In this document: in pieces, positions 1 through 8,504 of the stretch | How positions within the stretch are numbered: the stretch's first letter is position 1 | How the letters are laid out: each line of letters opens with the position of its first letter | NCBI GenBank assembly: GCA_965234405.1 | Contig: OZ248346.1 | Strand: one strand, 5' to 3' | Length of the DNA stretch: 64,000 nucleotides | From: Planktophila turicensis | GTDB lineage: Bacteria; Actinomycetota; Actinomycetes; Nanopelagicales; Nanopelagicaceae | Translations under genes and position numbers: made by a program | Notes under the pieces: generated by a model | Databases searched by the model: none | What the model saw: the letters and a program-made list of their open reading frames with translations, nothing else | Told to the model about the DNA's origin: nothing

Positions 1-396
1 CCAACAGATATCGTCGTTGCTCCAACGTTTTCTGCAGATGCGACACCAACTTTGGTAAGTGCTGATGCAATTCCTGCAGATCAGATGGGCCTCGATATTG
101 GACCTGAAACTGCGGCGGCATTTGCTGCAGCAATCAAGACGTGCAAGACAGTCTTCTGGAACGGTCCAATGGGCGTCTTCGAATTTCCTAACTTTGCACA
201 CGGAACGAAGGTTGTTGCGCAAGCACTCACTGAAGTTCCCGGGATCTCCGTTGTCGGAGGTGGTGATTCAGCAGCAGCTGTTCGCGCACTCGGCTTTGCA
301 GATTCTGCCTTCGGTTACATCTCAACTGGCGGCGGAGCTTCACTTGAATACCTCGAAGGCAAAGAACTTCCGGGTCTGACAGCCCTCGATCTCTAA
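1..396 (+). CDS. pgk: Phosphoglycerate kinase, C-terminal part (5' end outside window)
   Basis: This is the last 131 residues of phosphoglycerate kinase, which transfers phosphate from 1,3-bisphosphoglycerate to ADP in cytosolic glycolysis. The frame is open from the first base to a TAA at 394-396, so the substrate-binding N-terminal lobe is missing only because of the window edge. The visible part is the nucleotide-binding lobe, with the WNGPMGVFE, GGGDSAAA and STGGGASLEYLEG segments typical of the family. tpiA begins 37 bases downstream in the same direction, the usual gap-pgk-tpiA order, so gap probably lies just to the left. I see no terminator between pgk and tpiA. Confidence 0.97.
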   Translation, partial: PTDIVVAPTFSADATPTLVSADAIPADQMGLDIGPETAAAFAAAIKTCKTVFWNGPMGVFEFPNFAHGTKVVAQALTEVPGISVVGGGDSAAAVRALGFADSAFGYISTGGGASLEYLEGKELPGLTALDL

Positions 397-433
397 TCTT
401 TAATTTTCACGTAACAACGACGAAGGAGTAACA

Positions 434-1207
434 ATGCGTAAACCACTCATGGCTGGTAACTGGAAGATGAACCTCAATCACCTCGAGGCGATTGCAGTTG
501 CACAGAAGCTTGTCTACTCACTCGAAGATAAGGATTACGACGCAGTAGATGTCGCAATCATTCCTCCATTTACAGATATCCGCTCTATCCAAACTATGGT
601 CGATGGTGATCGCCTCCGCCTGCAGTATGGTGCGCAAGATCTTTCACCGGAAGGCTCCGGTGCATTTACTGGTGATATCTCTGGTTCAATGCTTGCAAAG
701 CTTGGCTGCACATTTGTTGTCATTGGTCACTCAGAGCGTCGCGCAATCCATCATGAAGATGACGCACTCATTAATCGCAAGATTAAAGCCGCCCTTGCCA
801 ATGAACTCACACCCATTTTCTGCGTTGGTGAAGAGCTAGCAATCCGCGAATCCGGAACCCATGTTTCACATGTCATCCGTCAGGTACGTGCAGGCCTCGA
901 AGGTTTCCATAAGCCAGACCTTAAGAAGATCGTTATTGCTTACGAACCAGTCTGGGCAATCGGCACAGGCAAGACAGCAACTCCTGAAGATGCACAAGAA
1001 GTATGTGCCGCTATCCGCGAAGAAGTAGAGCAGATCGGCTCATCCGAGATCGCAGCAAATATGCGCATTCTTTATGGCGGTTCTGTGAAGTCAGCGAATA
1101 TCGTTGAAATCATGAAGCAGACCGATGTCGATGGCGCCCTCATCGGGGGAGCAAGCCTTGACCCTGAAGAGCTGGCAAAGATCGTTAAGTTCCACGCTCA
1201 GGCGTAG
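434..1207 (+). CDS. tpiA: Triosephosphate isomerase
   Basis: A complete 257-residue triosephosphate isomerase, interconverting dihydroxyacetone phosphate and glyceraldehyde 3-phosphate. All catalytic elements are present: Asn9/Lys11 in GNWKMN, His99 in GHSERR, Glu171 in AYEPVWAIGTG and the phosphate-binding LYGGSV near residue 213. The ATG is preceded by AAGGAG at 423-428, a well-placed Shine-Dalgarno sequence. It follows pgk and precedes secG, the normal actinobacterial glycolytic cluster. The Gly-Gly near residue 238 is encoded by one of the GGGGGAG heptamers discussed in the findings (1145-1151). Confidence 0.98.
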   Translation: MRKPLMAGNWKMNLNHLEAIAVAQKLVYSLEDKDYDAVDVAIIPPFTDIRSIQTMVDGDRLRLQYGAQDLSPEGSGAFTGDISGSMLAKLGCTFVVIGHSERRAIHHEDDALINRKIKAALANELTPIFCVGEELAIRESGTHVSHVIRQVRAGLEGFHKPDLKKIVIAYEPVWAIGTGKTATPEDAQEVCAAIREEVEQIGSSEIAANMRILYGGSVKSANIVEIMKQTDVDGALIGGASLDPEELAKIVKFHAQA

Positions 1208-1251
1208 TTCGCATCTAATTCCTATCTAATTCAAAGCTTTCCAGTTCATTC

Positions 1252-1267
1252 GGGTATCCTGTACCCC
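1252..1267 (+). promoter_or_regulatory. Dyad GGGTA-N5-TACCC upstream of secG, probable -10 region
   Basis: A perfect 5-base inverted repeat around TCCTG, 23 bases before the secG start. It contains TATCCT (1255-1260), which fits the actinobacterial TANNNT -10 pattern. Nearly the same 16 bases occur upstream of infC (17069-17084). It could be a promoter with an overlapping operator, or a small RNA hairpin; no convincing -35 is visible. Confidence 0.4.
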
Positions 1268-1289
1268 TACCTCTAGAGGAGTTTTACGC

Positions 1290-1520
1290 ATGGCTTTAGC
1301 TCTATCAATCTTTCTTGTCATCACAAGCGTCTTGATGATTCTTCTCGTCTTGCTTCACAAGGGCAAAGGTTCTGGCCTCTCCGATCTATTCGGTGGCGGC
1401 GTCTCATCAAACTACGGCGGATCATCTGTCGTGGAACGAAACCTTGATCGAATCACAATCGTCGTAGGCGGACTCTGGTTCGCTGGCGTTGTTAGCCTCT
1501 CACTCGTTTTGAAGGGTTAA
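1290..1520 (+). CDS. secG: Preprotein translocase subunit SecG
   Basis: A 76-residue SecG, the small accessory subunit of the SecYEG protein-export channel in the cytoplasmic membrane. It has the expected two hydrophobic segments (about residues 3-22 and 53-74) joined by a glycine/serine-rich loop containing GKGSGLSDLFGGG, which is the family hallmark. The ATG is preceded by AGAGGAG (1275-1281). Its place directly after tpiA is conserved in actinobacteria. rbpA begins 3 bases after its stop, so the two are cotranscribed. Confidence 0.95.
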   Translation: MALALSIFLVITSVLMILLVLLHKGKGSGLSDLFGGGVSSNYGGSSVVERNLDRITIVVGGLWFAGVVSLSLVLKG

Positions 1521-1523
1521 TCC

Positions 1524-1865
1524 ATGGCAAGTGCAATTCGCGGAAGTCGTGTCGGCGCTGGCCCAATGGGCGAAGCGGAGCGCGGAGATCAGATTGAGCG
1601 CGCAACAGTTTCGTACTGGTGTGCCAATGGCCATGAAGTTCGTCCATCATTTGCAGTTGAAGAAACTGTTGTAATTCCCGATCAGTGGGATTGCCCTAAG
1701 TGCGGCCTACCTGCAGGTCGCGATAAGAACAATCCACCAAGCGCTGTAGTTAATATCCCTTACAAGACTCACCTTGCTTATGTAAAAGAGCGTCGCTCAG
1801 ATAAGGAAGGCGAGAAGATCCTAGAAGATGCTCTCCGCAAACTTCGTGGAGACGATATCGAGTAA
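1524..1865 (+). CDS. rbpA: RNA polymerase-binding protein RbpA
   Basis: A 113-residue RbpA, an actinobacteria-specific protein that binds RNA polymerase holoenzyme with the principal sigma factor and stimulates promoter opening. The N-terminal AIRGSRVGAGPMGEAERG segment, the zinc-ribbon residues Cys33, His37, Cys57 and Cys60, and the sigma-interacting C-terminal region with YKTHLAYVKERRSD are all recognisable. Its presence is one of the best taxonomic markers in the window. It is translationally close to secG. Seven bases separate its stop from the convergent pgi stop, leaving no room for a conventional terminator. Confidence 0.97.
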   Translation: MASAIRGSRVGAGPMGEAERGDQIERATVSYWCANGHEVRPSFAVEETVVIPDQWDCPKCGLPAGRDKNNPPSAVVNIPYKTHLAYVKERRSDKEGEKILEDALRKLRGDDIE

Positions 1866-1872
1866 TCGGCCT

Positions 1873-3408
1873 CTATAGAGATCGGGCAGCTGCCAAGATT
1901 TCATCAATACCCGCACTTCGCTTCTGCAGATGCAGACGAAGGAGCGGGTATTTTCTTGTAGCTAGCGCACGGTTATCACCGATTGCCTGAGCAAAGAGAA
2001 GAGTGCGCAGGCTATAGCTACGACCTGGAATCTCGTAATCAATGGAAGTCTCACCCGTAATTTGAAGGAAGGATCCGTTCTTCTGTCCACCTTTATGGAA
2101 TTGACCCGTAGAGTGCATGAAACGTGGACCCCAACCAAATGAAGTTGGATGGCCAGACTTCTCTGCAAGTACCGAACGAAGCTCTGCAATCTTTACATCA
2201 TCACGGCGATCGAGATAAGCCATGATGGCGATGTAACCACCATCTTTTACATCTTCGATAAACGTTGCAAGTGCATCCTTGAGTGATTGCCCATCACCAA
2301 AGATTTCAACTGACTTCTCAGAACATGCAGGAGTGAGTACAGGTACGGAGTTATTCCATTCGGTTAAACAAGCCGCAGTCTGCTCTTTTGCTTCAGTCAC
2401 ATTTGGTTGATTGAAGGGATCAATCTTGAGCGCAGCCCCAATAAGAGCGGTGACCCACTCCCAGAAAATAAAATGAGCTCCAAGTGGGCCTTCAACAGTG
2501 AGATCGGTAGATGATCCTGCGTAGGCCACAGTAAAAGATCCACCAACTTTGGCACGAGGACTATCTTCGGTAGCGATAGGTAAGCGCCCAATCGAATCTT
2601 TACCGGTTGATTCAGCGATGAGCTGCTCAATCCAATCTGAAAGTCCAGGAACTGCTGAACCTGCATCTGTGAAAGCTATGTACTGCTCTGCTTGGGTAAC
2701 GAGAAGGTATGCAACATCGAGAATTGCTTGATCGTCTTCAAGAAAGGCGCTCTTTTCGGCGCGAGCATCTGCAAGTAAGTCAGCAATGGGTGCGCCAACG
2801 AGAGCAGATGGAAGCAATCCAAATGCGCTCAATACGCTAAAACGTCCACCAACATTGGGATCTGCATTGATGACTGAATATCCACCTGCGCGAACTTCGA
2901 TATCAAGCGGAGAGCCAGGATCGGTAACAAAGAGCATGTGGTCTACAGGATTAAGCCCAGCGTATTCAAACTGTGATTGAAAGAGCGCGCGCTGTGAAGA
3001 AGTTTCAATTGTCGAGCCAGATTTCGAACTTACGACTACAACGGTCTTAGCTAAATCGCTGCCGATTGCATGCTGCGCATAGTTGGGATCCGTTGAATCG
3101 AAGATGAAGATATCTTTCTTGTAGGTATGTGCAATCACTTCAGGTCCGAGTGATGAACCACCCATGCCACAGAGAACTACTCGTGAATGTGAAGAGAATT
3201 TCGCTACAAGATCTGCAATCTGGGGGAGTAGCGCTTGCGATTCTTCAGGTAGATCTACCCAGTTAAGACGAACGGCCGCTTCTGCAGCTGCCTTCGAACC
3301 CCACGTCTGTGAATCCTTTTTAGCAATTCGTGGGTGCGTTTCGCGAAGCTTGCGATAGATATCGCTTTCGCGATCAATTGCGGCAAGCGATGGACCAGAA
3401 ATCTTCAT
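1873..3408 (-). CDS. pgi: Glucose-6-phosphate isomerase
   Basis: A 511-residue phosphoglucose isomerase, interconverting glucose 6-phosphate and fructose 6-phosphate. The family signature is visible as NVGGRFSVLSAFGLL around residues 186-200, with the SSKSGSTIET phosphate-binding segment upstream. It is the last gene of a leftward operon ctaA-tkt-pgi and overlaps the tkt stop by one base (TAATG), indicating translational coupling. In many actinobacteria tal, zwf, opcA and pgl sit with tkt here, and none is present. The GGGGGAG heptamer at 3222-3228 lies antisense within this gene. Confidence 0.96.
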   Translation of the reverse strand: MKISGPSLAAIDRESDIYRKLRETHPRIAKKDSQTWGSKAAAEAAVRLNWVDLPEESQALLPQIADLVAKFSSHSRVVLCGMGGSSLGPEVIAHTYKKDIFIFDSTDPNYAQHAIGSDLAKTVVVVSSKSGSTIETSSQRALFQSQFEYAGLNPVDHMLFVTDPGSPLDIEVRAGGYSVINADPNVGGRFSVLSAFGLLPSALVGAPIADLLADARAEKSAFLEDDQAILDVAYLLVTQAEQYIAFTDAGSAVPGLSDWIEQLIAESTGKDSIGRLPIATEDSPRAKVGGSFTVAYAGSSTDLTVEGPLGAHFIFWEWVTALIGAALKIDPFNQPNVTEAKEQTAACLTEWNNSVPVLTPACSEKSVEIFGDGQSLKDALATFIEDVKDGGYIAIMAYLDRRDDVKIAELRSVLAEKSGHPTSFGWGPRFMHSTGQFHKGGQKNGSFLQITGETSIDYEIPGRSYSLRTLLFAQAIGDNRALATRKYPLLRLHLQKRSAGIDEILAAARSL

Positions 3409-5456
3409 TACGCAAGAGCCTTCTTTACATCCGACACTACGCGCTCCGAAGTAAGGCCGAACTCAGTGAAGAGTTTGCCAGCTGCAGCCGATGCACCCCA
3501 ATGATCGAGTGAGACGATAATTCCTGAATCGCCGACGTATTCACGCCATCCGAGTGCGATACCTGATTCGATACTGACGCGAAGAGTCGAAGTCGAAATA
3601 ACTGATTCGCGGTAAGAAGCAGGTTGTTCGTTAAACCATTCAAGACATGGAGCGCTGACTACTCGTGTTGCCACGCCTTCTGCTTCAAGAGCGATCTGGG
3701 CATCGAGTGCGATTCCAACTTCAGAACCTGTCGCAATGATTGTCACCTTTGCAGCAGTTGATGACTCTTTGAGGACGTAAGCACCCTTTTCTACGCCGCT
3801 TGCCGCGCCATGTGTTGTGCGATCGACGGTACGAAGATTCTGACGTGAGAGCAGGAATCCGGCAGGCTTATTTCGCTTAATGACAGCTTTCCAGGCTTCA
3901 GCAACTTCATTGGCATCAGCCGGACGTAGCACAGCAAAGTTAGGGATAGCGCGAAGGGCAGCAAAGTGTTCGATTGGCTGGTGAGTTGGACCATCTTCAC
4001 CAACGCCGATGGAATCGTGAGTCCATACAAAAGTTGATGGAATATCCATGATTGCAGCAAGGCGCACAGATGGACGCATGTAATCGCTAAAGACAGCGAA
4101 GGTTCCGCCGAATGAACGCGACAAACCGTGGAGTGCAATTCCATTGAGAATAGAACCCATCGCATGTTCGCGAATACCGAAGTGGATGATGCGACCATAT
4201 GGGTCTGCATTCTTCATATCACTCGTTGCCGGCAAGAATGAATTGCCGCCCTCGATAGTTGTCATATTCGAATCAGCAAGGTCTGCCGATCCTCCCCAGA
4301 ACTCTGGGAGCGCCTTAGCAATCGCATTAATGACATGACCTGAGGCAGTACGTGTAGCAACATCTTTTCCAGATTCAAAGACCGGAAGAGTTGCTTCCCA
4401 ACCTGCTGGAAGTTCACGAGCGACAAGTCGCTTGAGAAGTGATGCGCGCTCTGGATGAGCGCTCTGCCACTGAGCAAACTTTCCATCCCATTCCTTGCGA
4501 ACTGCAGCGCCGCGCTCTTTGACCGAACGAACATGGGCAAAGACATCTGCTGGCATTGCAAACTTCTCGTCAGGGTTAAGACCCAACTCCTTCTTTGTTG
4601 CCGCAATCTCTTCATCGCCGAGGGCTGATCCATGTGACTTTGCTGTTCCGCGAAGTTTTGGCGCTGGCCACGCAATAGTTGAGTGCATGCGAATAAGTGA
4701 TGGCTTTGTCAGTTCAGCTTTTGCCGTCAGCATCGCCTTATCGAGAGATTCGAGATCAACGTTTCCATCAGCAAGTGCTGCAACTTCAATAACATGCCAG
4801 CCATATGCGCGGTAGCGAGCTGCAACATCTTCTGTAAATGAAACGTGAGTGTCGCCTTCAATAGAAATTCTGTTGTCATCATAAATGACGTTGAGATTAC
4901 CGAGCGCTTGTGTTCCGGCGAGAGATGATGCTTCTCCTGAAACGCCTTCTTGTAGGTCGCCGTCCGAACAGATGACCCAGATTGAGTGATCGAAAATAGA
5001 TGTGCCAATTGCTGCTTCAGGATCTAACAAGCCACGTTCGTAACGTGCCGCCATTGCAAAACCAACAGATGTTGCAACGCCTGCGCCCAATGGACCCGTT
5101 GTCATTTCAACACCTGCTGTGTGGCCAAATTCTGGGTGTCCGGGAGTGAGCGAGCCCCATGTACGGAATGACTGAATATCTTCCATCTCAAGACCGTAAC
5201 CGCTGAAGAAGAGTTGTGTGTAGAGCGTCATTGAAGAGTGACCGCATGACAAGATGAAGCGATCGCGACCTAACCATTGTGGGTCTGATGGATCGTGGAT
5301 GAGATGACGCTGAAAGAGGTTGTAGGCAACAGGCGCAAGTGCCATCGCTGTACCTGGGTGGCCATTGCCAACCTTCTGAACCGCATCCATTGCAAGTGCG
5401 CGAGCGTATGCAACTGCGCGATCGTCTAATTCGGTCCAACCATTGATCTTTGTCAT
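3408..5456 (-). CDS. tkt: Transketolase
   Basis: A complete 682-residue thiamine-diphosphate-dependent transketolase moving two-carbon units between sugar phosphates in the non-oxidative pentose phosphate pathway. Conserved elements include His33 in GNGHPG, His73 in CGHSS, the thiamine-diphosphate/metal motif SDGDLQEG (164-171) with the following NRISIEG, and the pyrimidine-domain GSADLADSN and GIREHAMG motifs. A strong AAGGAG lies just upstream of the ATG. It sits between ctaA (10 bases upstream) and pgi (one-base overlap). Transaldolase, its usual neighbour, is absent from the window. Confidence 0.97.
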   Translation of the reverse strand: MTKINGWTELDDRAVAYARALAMDAVQKVGNGHPGTAMALAPVAYNLFQRHLIHDPSDPQWLGRDRFILSCGHSSMTLYTQLFFSGYGLEMEDIQSFRTWGSLTPGHPEFGHTAGVEMTTGPLGAGVATSVGFAMAARYERGLLDPEAAIGTSIFDHSIWVICSDGDLQEGVSGEASSLAGTQALGNLNVIYDDNRISIEGDTHVSFTEDVAARYRAYGWHVIEVAALADGNVDLESLDKAMLTAKAELTKPSLIRMHSTIAWPAPKLRGTAKSHGSALGDEEIAATKKELGLNPDEKFAMPADVFAHVRSVKERGAAVRKEWDGKFAQWQSAHPERASLLKRLVARELPAGWEATLPVFESGKDVATRTASGHVINAIAKALPEFWGGSADLADSNMTTIEGGNSFLPATSDMKNADPYGRIIHFGIREHAMGSILNGIALHGLSRSFGGTFAVFSDYMRPSVRLAAIMDIPSTFVWTHDSIGVGEDGPTHQPIEHFAALRAIPNFAVLRPADANEVAEAWKAVIKRNKPAGFLLSRQNLRTVDRTTHGAASGVEKGAYVLKESSTAAKVTIIATGSEVGIALDAQIALEAEGVATRVVSAPCLEWFNEQPASYRESVISTSTLRVSIESGIALGWREYVGDSGIIVSLDHWGASAAAGKLFTEFGLTSERVVSDVKKALA

Positions 5457-5466
5457 CTTCTTCTCC

Positions 5467-6345
5467 TTATGCCGCTTTACGAACTACTGAAAGTCGGATG
5501 CGCCACGCTGCGATCCATACGAGTACTGAACCAAGTAAATGAAGGACTACAAGCCCTTCGGGAACTCCGAGGAAATATTGGATGTAACCGAGACCGCCTT
5601 GTGCGATAGCAAGAACGAGAAAAATTCTTAGCCAACGCTTAGTCTCGAAATTTAGACTCTTTGAAAAAAGGAATATGAGAGTTAGTCCCATCAAAAGCCA
5701 GACAGAAGCGCTGTGAAAACGCGTGATGGTGGTGATCGTAAAATCTAAACGGGGCGCATCAACATCACCGGCATGAGGACCGCTACCAGTAACCAAGGTT
5801 CCGATGGTGATTGCGACAAATGCAACGTTGATGTGGGCAAGTGATAGACGTGAAATTCGAACTTGAGAAGATGAAGTTCGTACATATGGATGATGGCGAC
5901 GCGAGTGCAGTGATGTTGCTGCCGCGATGAGAAGAATGGAGAGAAGTAGATGTGAACCAACAGCTAAGGGGTTGAGATCAGTTAAAACCGTGATCCCACC
6001 CAAAACGCCTTGACCGAGAATTCCAAGTACTTGTGTTGCTCCAAGGAATCTGAGATCGCGACGTCCAGCTCGGAAAATTGCAATGACTGTTGCAAGTGCT
6101 GCAAAGAGCAGTGCGAAGGTAAGCAACCTATTTCCAAATTCAATCCATGCGTGCAGCGCACCTTCAGCTTGCCCCGGAACCGGTGTGTACGAGCCCGGTG
6201 TGCACTCAGGCCACGTGGGGCAGCCAAGTCCAGAACCAGTTACTCGAACCGCACCGCCAGTAATAACGAGCGCTGATTGAAGAAAGAGGAGTAATCCAGA
6301 GAGCGCCGGAAGGGCTCGGGTGGCTAACGATCTGGTTCGACTCAC
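5467..6345 (-). CDS. ctaA: Heme A synthase (CtaA/Cox15 family)
   Basis: A 292-residue, very hydrophobic protein with about eight membrane segments, matching heme A synthase, which oxidises the C8 methyl of heme O to give heme A for cytochrome aa3 oxidase. The extracytoplasmic GLGCPTWPEC cysteine pair and His-bearing helices (LHAWIEFGNR, GSHLLLS, RFHSASVWLL, VLHLLGSV) are visible. The usual E-x-x-H-R motif reads EFGNR here, with a His three residues before the Glu. The start is GTG, only 6 bases after a TAGGCT box, so the mRNA is probably leaderless. ctaB, often next to ctaA, is absent here; SURF1 for the same oxidase is at 14538-15260. Confidence 0.93.
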   Translation of the reverse strand: MSRTRSLATRALPALSGLLLFLQSALVITGGAVRVTGSGLGCPTWPECTPGSYTPVPGQAEGALHAWIEFGNRLLTFALLFAALATVIAIFRAGRRDLRFLGATQVLGILGQGVLGGITVLTDLNPLAVGSHLLLSILLIAAATSLHSRRHHPYVRTSSSQVRISRLSLAHINVAFVAITIGTLVTGSGPHAGDVDAPRLDFTITTITRFHSASVWLLMGLTLIFLFSKSLNFETKRWLRIFLVLAIAQGGLGYIQYFLGVPEGLVVLHLLGSVLVWIAAWRIRLSVVRKAA

Positions 6346-6357
6346 GCTCGTAGCCTA
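6346..6357 (-). promoter_or_regulatory. Leaderless promoter -10 of the ctaA-tkt-pgi operon
   Basis: On the minus strand TAGGCT (plus-strand 6352-6357) is followed by exactly six bases and then the GTG start of ctaA. This is the -10/start spacing expected for a leaderless transcript, as seen at several other genes in this window. Confidence 0.5.
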
Positions 6358-6414
6358 TGACCCGTAGCCGCACGACGCGGACCTTTTGGATTGGCGAGGC
6401 TCAGCGAATTACGA

Positions 6415-6429
6415 CACAATACTGTTGTG
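6415..6429 (+). promoter_or_regulatory. sufR leaderless promoter and candidate SufR operator
   Basis: CACAAT (6415-6420) lies six bases before the GTG start of sufR, matching the leaderless spacing. The same bases form a perfect inverted repeat CACAA-TACTG-TTGTG (6415-6429) spanning the -10 region and the start codon. Mycobacterial SufR is reported to bind ACAC...TGTGA half-sites, and both occur here, although the spacing differs by two bases from the one I remember. Binding here would occlude transcription initiation directly. Confidence 0.45.
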
Positions 6430-7098
6430 AAAATCGATGACCTCAGCACCCGCGAAGCTATCGCGCGCTCCGTCCTCGAAAATGGCCCCTCTACAGCCGT
6501 CGTTCTGGGGGAGCGCCTTGGGCTGACTCCCGCTGGTATCCGCAGGCACCTCGACCTCTTAGTCGCTGACTCGATTCTCGAAGCCCGCGAACCGCATCAG
6601 GCAATTAGCCGTGGGCGCGGACGACCTTCCAAGGTATTTGTCATGACCGATTCTGGCCGCGAAAAGTTTGAACATTCTTATGACGATCTTGCAGTTGCCG
6701 CGTTGAAATTTATGTCAGCACAATCTGGCGAACATTTAGTCAAAGCATTTGCGCAATCTCGCGCCGACGATATCGAACGTAAAGCAACGCTCGCTCTGGC
6801 AAAACGTGCCAATAAATCAGAAGCACTCGCAACTTTTCTTACTGAACAAGGTTACGCAACCAGCATCGAAAGCCGCCCATTGGGCGAGCAGTTGTGTCAG
6901 CACCACTGCCCAATTGCGCACGTTGCCGCCGAATTCCCGCAACTCTGCGAGGCAGAGACTGAAGCTTTCTCCCGTGTTCTTGGAACACACGTACAACGTT
7001 TAGCGACTATCGCTCATGGCGATGGCGTTTGCACTACTTACATCCCCAACCTCACCAAACAATCTAAAAAACTAACCGCTGGAAAGGCGTCCTCATGA
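6427..7098 (+). CDS. sufR: Fe-S cluster-sensing repressor SufR
   Basis: A winged-helix transcriptional regulator of the SufR family (223 residues from the chosen start) that senses cluster status and controls the suf operon. The HTH (residues 8-75) includes the family-typical TREAIARSVLENGPSTAVVLGERLGLTPAGIR region. Cys157, Cys161, Cys174 and Cys202 in the C-terminal half are the likely cluster ligands. I chose GTG at 6427 because upstream codons do not match the family N terminus and a -10 box sits six bases before it; a longer TTG start at 6391 is unlikely. The stop overlaps the sufB ATG by four bases. Confidence 0.93.
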   Translation: MKIDDLSTREAIARSVLENGPSTAVVLGERLGLTPAGIRRHLDLLVADSILEAREPHQAISRGRGRPSKVFVMTDSGREKFEHSYDDLAVAALKFMSAQSGEHLVKAFAQSRADDIERKATLALAKRANKSEALATFLTEQGYATSIESRPLGEQLCQHHCPIAHVAAEFPQLCEAETEAFSRVLGTHVQRLATIAHGDGVCTTYIPNLTKQSKKLTAGKASS

Positions 7099-8504
7099 CA
7101 ACAGCACACCCAGAGCTCGATGGCCTCGGAAATTACGAATACGGTTGGTCAGATAATAATGAAGCCAGCTCTAACGCGAAGCGTGGCCTTAGCGAGGAAG
7201 TTGTTCGCGATATCTCAGCGAAGAAGAGCGAACCTCAGTGGATGCTTGACCTTCGCCTCAAGGGCTTAGATCTCTTTTACAAGAAGCCGATGCCATCATG
7301 GGGATCAGATCTGTCTGGAATCTTCTTCGACACAATCAAGTACTTCGTGCGCTCAACTGAGAAGCAGGCGACAACTTGGGATGACTTGCCTGATGACATC
7401 AAGAACACATATGACCGTCTTGGAATTCCAGAAGCAGAAAAGCAGCGCCTTGTTTCAGGCGTAGCAGCTCAGTACGAGTCAGAGGTTGTTTACCACTCAA
7501 TCCGTGAAGATCTTGAAAAGCAAGGCGTTATCTTCCTTGATACAGATAGCGGTCTAAAGCAGCACCCAGAACTCTTCAAGGAGTACTTCGGTTCAGTTAT
7601 TCCTGTTGGCGACAACAAGTTCGCAGCTCTCAACACATCTGTATGGTCTGGTGGATCATTTATCTATGTACCAAAGGGCGTACATGTAGATATTCCATTG
7701 CAGGCTTACTTCCGTATCAATACCGAAAATATGGGTCAGTTCGAACGTACTTTGATTATTGCGGATGAAGATTCATACATTCACTATGTAGAAGGTTGCA
7801 CAGCTCCTATCTACAAGTCAGATTCACTTCACTCAGCAGTTGTTGAAATCATCGTCAAGAAGGGTGCACGTGTTCGCTACACAACCATCCAGAACTGGTC
7901 GAACAACGTTTATAACTTGGTAACAAAGCGCGCAACATGTGCAGAAGGTGCAACCATGGAATGGGTCGATGGAAATATCGGCTCGAAGGTCACCATGAAG
8001 TACCCAGCTGTCATGTTGATGGGTCCACATGCAAAGGGTGAAACTCTCTCACTCGCATTTGCAGGTCCTGGTCAGCACCAGGATTCAGGAGCGAAGATGG
8101 TTCACGCAGCTCCTTACACATCATCTTCAGTTATCTCTAAATCTGTAGCTCGTGGAGGCGGACGTACTTCATACCGTGGACTTGTTCAGGTACAAGAAGG
8201 GGCTCACCACTCTGCCAGCACAGTTAAGTGCGATGCACTTCTTGTCGACACAATCTCTCGATCAGATACATACCCATATGTTGATATCCGTGAAGACGAT
8301 GTCTCTATGGGACACGAAGCAACTGTTTCGAAGATCTCCGATGACCAACTCTTCTATCTCATGTCACGTGGGCTCAATGAAGATGAAGCGATGGCGATGA
8401 TTGTTCGTGGATTTATCGAACCTATCGCTCGCGAACTTCCAATGGAGTACGCACTCGAACTTAACCGCCTCATCGAACTTCAGATGGAAGGCGCAGTCGG
8501 ATAA
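7095..8504 (+). CDS. sufB: SUF scaffold subunit SufB
   Basis: A 469-residue SufB, the core scaffold on which Fe-S clusters are assembled in the cytosolic SufBC2D complex. The family beta-helix core is recognisable, including SGGSFIYVPKGV, the AEGATMEWVDGNIGSKVT stretch and the C-terminal FYLMSRGL and GFIEP motifs shared with SufD. It is uninterrupted: unlike the well-known mycobacterial SufB there is no intein. ATG overlaps the sufR stop (ATGA) and its own stop overlaps sufD (TAATG), so the operon is tightly coupled. Confidence 0.98.
   Translation: MTTAHPELDGLGNYEYGWSDNNEASSNAKRGLSEEVVRDISAKKSEPQWMLDLRLKGLDLFYKKPMPSWGSDLSGIFFDTIKYFVRSTEKQATTWDDLPDDIKNTYDRLGIPEAEKQRLVSGVAAQYESEVVYHSIREDLEKQGVIFLDTDSGLKQHPELFKEYFGSVIPVGDNKFAALNTSVWSGGSFIYVPKGVHVDIPLQAYFRINTENMGQFERTLIIADEDSYIHYVEGCTAPIYKSDSLHSAVVEIIVKKGARVRYTTIQNWSNNVYNLVTKRATCAEGATMEWVDGNIGSKVTMKYPAVMLMGPHAKGETLSLAFAGPGQHQDSGAKMVHAAPYTSSSVISKSVARGGGRTSYRGLVQVQEGAHHSASTVKCDALLVDTISRSDTYPYVDIREDDVSMGHEATVSKISDDQLFYLMSRGLNEDEAMAMIVRGFIEPIARELPMEYALELNRLIELQMEGAVG

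Noticed and set aside
1866..1885. Terminator between rbpA and pgi
   Set aside because: CTCTATAGAG near 1872-1881 is a short palindrome without a T-run, lying at the pgi 3' end.
7095..8504. Intein in SufB
   Set aside because: The mycobacterial sufB intein was looked for; this SufB is 469 residues with continuous family sequence and no insertion.
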